DNA from: Petrolisthes cinctipes
Taxonomy: Eukaryota; Arthropoda; Malacostraca; Decapoda; Porcellanidae
DNA length: 64,000 nucleotides
Reading direction: 5' to 3'
NCBI GenBank assembly: GCA_033782935.1
Contig: JAWQEG010000509.1
Span: 762,501 to 826,500, forward strand
Part shown: piece after piece, positions 60,201 to 64,000 of the stretch
How the letters are laid out: every line of letters starts with the position of its first letter
How positions within the stretch are numbered: position 1 is the stretch's first letter
The notes under the pieces: generated by a model
What the model was told of the DNA's origin: nothing
The model's input: the letters and a program-made list of their open reading frames with translations, nothing else
Database searches by the model: none
Position numbers and translations under genes: made by a program

Positions 60201-61500
60201 ATCTTCTGTACCCGTTTATATCTCAAATTCAGGCTCCAAACACCCGAAAATTTGATATTTTGGGGTCCCAGAAGCGATCTGTACATGCCTATTCAGATAC
60301 AGACCCAAAACATGCTGAAAATCGATATTTTAGGTGCCCAAAGTTAATATGTGTATGCATCTTCTGCACTCGTTTATATCTCATATTCAACCTCAAAACA
60401 CCCGAAAATTAGATATTTTTGGTTCCCAGAAGCGATCTGTACATGCCTTCTCAGTGCTAGAATTTTTTCAAAATATAGGCTCAAAACATGCTAAAAATCG
60501 ATATTTTAGGTGCCAAAAGTCGATATCTAAAATTCAGGCCCAAAACACCCGAAAATTTGATATTTTGAGGTCCCAGAAGCAATCTGTACTTGCCTACTCC
60601 GTGTTATAGTATTTTCAAAATACAGGCCCAAAACATGCTGAAAATCGATATTGTAGGTGACCAAAGTCAATATGTGTATGCATCTTCTGCACCCGTTTCT
60701 ATCCCAAATTCAACCTCAAAAAACCCGAACATTCGTTATTTTTGGGTCCTAGAAGCGATCTGTACATGCCTACTCTTAGTTAGAATGTTTTCAAGATACA
60801 GACACAAAACATGCTCAAAATCGATATTTTAATGGCCCAAAAGTCGATATGTGCATGCATCTTCTGTACCCGTTTATATCTCAAATTTAGGCCCAAAACA
60901 CCCGAAAATTCGATATTTTGGGGTCCCAGAAGCGATCTGTACATGCCTACTCAGTGCTAGAAGGTTTTCAAAATATAGGCTCAAAACATGCTAAAAATCG
61001 ATATTTTAGGTGCCCAAAGTCGATATCACAAATTCAGGCCAAAAACACTTGAAAATTCGATATTATGGGGTCCCAGAAGCGATCTGTACAAGCCTACTCT
61101 GTGTTAGTGTATTTTCAAAATACAGGCCCATAACATACTGAAAATCGATCTTTTAGGTGCCCAAAAGTCGATATGTGCAAGCATCTTCTGTACAAGTTTA
61201 TATCTCAATTTCAGGCTCCAAACACCCGAAAATTCGATTTTTTGGGGTCCCAGAAGCGATCTGTACATGTCTACTCAGATATAGGCCCAAAACATGCTGA
61301 AAATCGATATTTTAGGTGCACAAAGTCAATATCTGTATGCATCTTCTGCACCCGTTTATATCCCAAATTCAACCTAAAAACACCCGAAAATTCGATATTT
61401 TTGGGGGTCCCTGAAGCGATCTGTACATGCCTACTCCTAGTAAGAATGTTATCAAGATACAGACCCAAAACATGCTCAAAATCAATATTTTAGGTGCCCA
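57290..61500 (+). repeat. Irregular higher-order region
   Basis: The private variant AGGCCCATAACATACTG or its ATATC form stands at about 57297, 58481, 59484, 60142 and 61124, steps of 1184, 1003, 658 and 982 bp. The 658-bp step fits four monomers. The same monomer order recurs with gains and losses. Confidence 0.75.
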
Positions 61501-64000
61501 AAAGTCGATATGTGCATGCATTTTCTGTACAAGTTTATATCTCAAATTCAGGATCAAAACACCCGAAAATTTGATATTTTGGGGTCCTAGAAGCAATCTG
61601 TACATGCCTACTCAGTGCTAGAATATTTTCAAAATATAGGCCCAAAACATGCTAAAAATCGATATTTTAGGTGCCCAAAGTCGATATCTCAAATTCAGGC
61701 CCAAAACACCCGAAAATTCGATATTTTAGGGTCCCAGAAGCGATCTGTACATGCCTACTCCGTGTTAGAGTATTTTCAATATACAGGCCCAAAACATACT
61801 GAAAATCGATCTTTTAGGTGCCCAAAAGTCGATATGTGGATGTATCTTCTGTACCCGTTTATATCTCAAATTCAGGCTCCTAACACCCAAACATTCGATA
61901 TTTTGGGGTCCCAGAAGCGATCTGTACTTGCCTACTCCATGTTAGAGTATTTTCAAAATACAGGCCCAAAACATGCTGAAAATCGATATTTTAGGTGACC
62001 AAAGTAGAGATGTGCATGCATCTACTGTACCCGTTTATATCTCAAATTCAGGCTCAAAACAACCAAAATTCGATATTTTGGGGTCTAAGAAGTGACCTGT
62101 ACATGCCTACTTAGTGCTAGAATATTTTTAAAATATAGACCCAAAACATGCTAAAATCGATATTTTAGGTGCCCAAAGTCGATATCTCAAATTCAGGCCC
62201 AAAACACCCGAAAATTCGATATTTTGGGGTCCCAGAAGCGAACTGTACATGCCTACACCGTGTTAGAGTATTTTAAAAATACAGGCCCAAAACATACTGA
62301 AAATCGATCTTTTAGGTGCCCAAAAGTCGATATGTGCATGCATCTTCTGTACCCGTTTATATCTCAAATTCGGGCTCGAAACACCCGAAAATTCGGTATT
62401 TTGGGGTCCCAGAAGCGATCTGTACTTGCATACTCCGTGTTAGAGTATTTTCAAAATACAGGCCCAAAACATTCTGAAAATCGATATTTTAGGTGCCCAA
62501 AGTCGATATATCAAATTCAGGCCCGAAACACCCGAAAATTCGGTATTTTTGGGTCTTAGAAGCGATCTGTACATTCCTACTCCTTGTTAGAATGTTTTCA
62601 AGATACAGACCCAAAACATGCTCAAAATCGATATTTTAAGTGCCCAAAAGTCGATATGTGCATGAATCTTCAGGACCTGTTTATATCTCATATTCAGGCT
62701 CAAAACACCCGAAAATTCTATATTTTTGGGTCCCAGAAGCGATCTGTACATGCCTACTCCGTGTTAGAGTATTTTCAAAATACAGGCCCAAAACATGCTA
62801 AAAATCGATATTTTAGGTGCCCAAAGTCAACATGTGCATGCATTTTCTGTACCCGTTTATATCTCAAATTCAGGCTTAAAACACCCGAAAATTCCATATT
62901 TCGGGGTCCCAGAAGCGATCTGTAAATGCCTACTCAGTGCTAGAATGTTTTCAAAATATAGGTCCAAAACATGCTAGAAATCGATATTTTAGGTGCCCAA
63001 AGTCGATATCTCAAATTTAGTCCTTAAACACCCGAAAATTCGATATTTTAGGGTCCTAGAAGCGATCTGTACATACCTACTCCGTGTTATAGTATTTATA
63101 AAATACAGGTCCAAAACATACAAATAATCGATATTTTAGGTGCCCAAAAGTCGATATGTGCATGCATCTTCTGTACCCGTTTATATCTCAAATTCAGGCT
63201 CCAAACACCCGAAAATTCGATATTTTGGGGTCCCAGAAGTGATCTGTACTTGCCTACTCCGTGTTAGAGTATTTTCAAAATACAGGCCCAAAACATGCTG
63301 AAAATCGATATTTTAGGTGACCAAAGTCAATATGTGTATGCATCTACTGCACCCGTTTATATCCCAAATTCAACCTCAAAACCCTCGAAAATTCGATAAT
63401 TATTTGGTTCAAGAAGCGATCCGTACATGCCTACTCAGTGCTAGAATTTTTTCAAAATATAGGCTCAAAACATGCTAAAAATCGATATTTTAAGTGTCCA
63501 AAGTCGATATGTGAATGCATCTTCTGGACCCGTTTATATCTCAAATTCAGGCTCAAAACACCCGAAAATTCGATATTTTGGGGTCCCAGAAGTGATCTGT
63601 ACATGCCTACTTAGTTCTAGAATATTTTCAAAATATAGGCCCAAAACATGCTAAAAATCGATAATTAAGGTGCCCAAAGTCGATATCTCAAATTCAGGCC
63701 CAAAACGCACGAAAACCCGATATTTTGGGGACCCAGAAGCGATCTGTACATGCCTACTCCGTATTAGAGTTTTTTCAATATACTGGCCCAAAACATACTG
63801 AAAATCGATCTTTTAGTTGCCCAAAAGTCGATATGTGGATGCATCTTCTGTACCCGTTTATATCTCAAATTCAGTCTCCAAACACCCGAAAATTCGATAT
63901 TTTGGGGTCCCAGAAGCGATCTGTGCTTGACTACTCCGTGTTAGAGTATTTTCAAAATACAGGCCCAAAACATGCTGAAAATCGATATTTTAGGTGACCA

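Larger units (their letters stand above)
29495..64000 (+). repeat. 176-bp satellite array, at least 34.5 kb
   Basis: Roughly 200 monomers lie head to tail in one orientation, beginning within a monomer (GGTGCCCAAAG) at the LTR end and running off the window. The full monomer is 176 bp, for example 29801 to 29977. It consists of two related 88-bp halves, each with a TCGATATTTT core and ending CAAAACA. Common variants lack 29 bp of the first half (147 bp, for example 30664-30810) or 18 bp of the second half (158 bp, for example 29977-30134). Open frames of 60-200 codons throughout are translations of the monomer, not genes. Such arrays are typical of heterochromatin near centromeres or telomeres. 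Confidence 0.98.

Noticed and set aside
29500..64000. Dozens of open frames of 60-203 codons on both strands in the right half of the window
   Set aside because: All are translations of the same satellite monomer in shifting frames; they have no conserved start, no codon bias and no domain.
29495..64000. CRISPR-like array
   Set aside because: The repeats abut without unique spacers and the setting is eukaryotic; it is a tandem satellite.
29495..64000. CENP-B box in the satellite
   Set aside because: On the minus strand TCGAATTTTCGGG looks similar, but spacing between CG and CGGG is six instead of seven and other fixed positions fail.

Overview
This is eukaryotic repeat-rich DNA with no host gene, tRNA or rRNA that I can recognise. 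Long (CT)n, (GT)n and (AT)n tracts, Tc1/mariner elements with spliceosomal introns, several non-LTR retrotransposons, a Gypsy-type LTR element and a large satellite array point to an arthropod. A decapod crustacean is my best guess, but that rests on the style of the repeats, not on a diagnostic gene.

Layout. (1) 1-6512: a giant inverted repeat. A left arm (1-2240) mirrors a right arm (4560-6512) around a dead Tc1-like transposase on the minus strand that carries two GT-AG introns. The left arm holds a 305-bp retroposed insert flanked by an 11-bp duplication; the right arm keeps the empty site. (2) 6513-7461: a 171-bp foldback, a GT-rich micro/minisatellite and a GATA tract. (3) 7435-14566: LINE-B, a 5'-truncated minus-strand element, split by LINE-A (about 7565-13139, plus strand, CCHC ORF1, endonuclease, RT, RNase H, poly-A). 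(4) 14567-29494: a Gypsy/Ty3-type LTR element with two similar LTRs (670 and 650 bp), a gag ORF, decayed protease, RT, RNase H and integrase, and a possible env-like remnant. LINE-C (about 20521-26825) is inserted in it, and inside LINE-C sits a Tc1/mariner-superfamily transposon (22948-26035, TA target duplication). Its intron-containing transposase looks intact and has 83 residues between the second Asp and the Glu. Removing the transposon and one TA restores the LINE-C reading frame exactly. (5) 29495-64000: 34.5 kb of one satellite, head to tail in one orientation, running off the window.

The satellite monomer is 176 bp and is an old dimer of two 88-bp halves that still match at about 58 of 88 positions without gaps. 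Two recurrent deletion variants (147 and 158 bp) are mixed with full monomers into higher-order repeats: an 852-bp 5-mer that grew into a 1177-bp 7-mer, an 817-bp tandem duplication, a roughly 1193-bp duplication that carried a poly-A retroposed insert along, and 3.2-3.7 kb duplications.

The regions are linked by history, not by a shared pathway: successive insertions, decay and unequal exchange. The parts most likely to be new are the DD83E transposon with its intron and acidic SUMO-interaction-like tail, the palindrome around the two-intron Tc1 element, and the half-unit and higher-order structure of the satellite.
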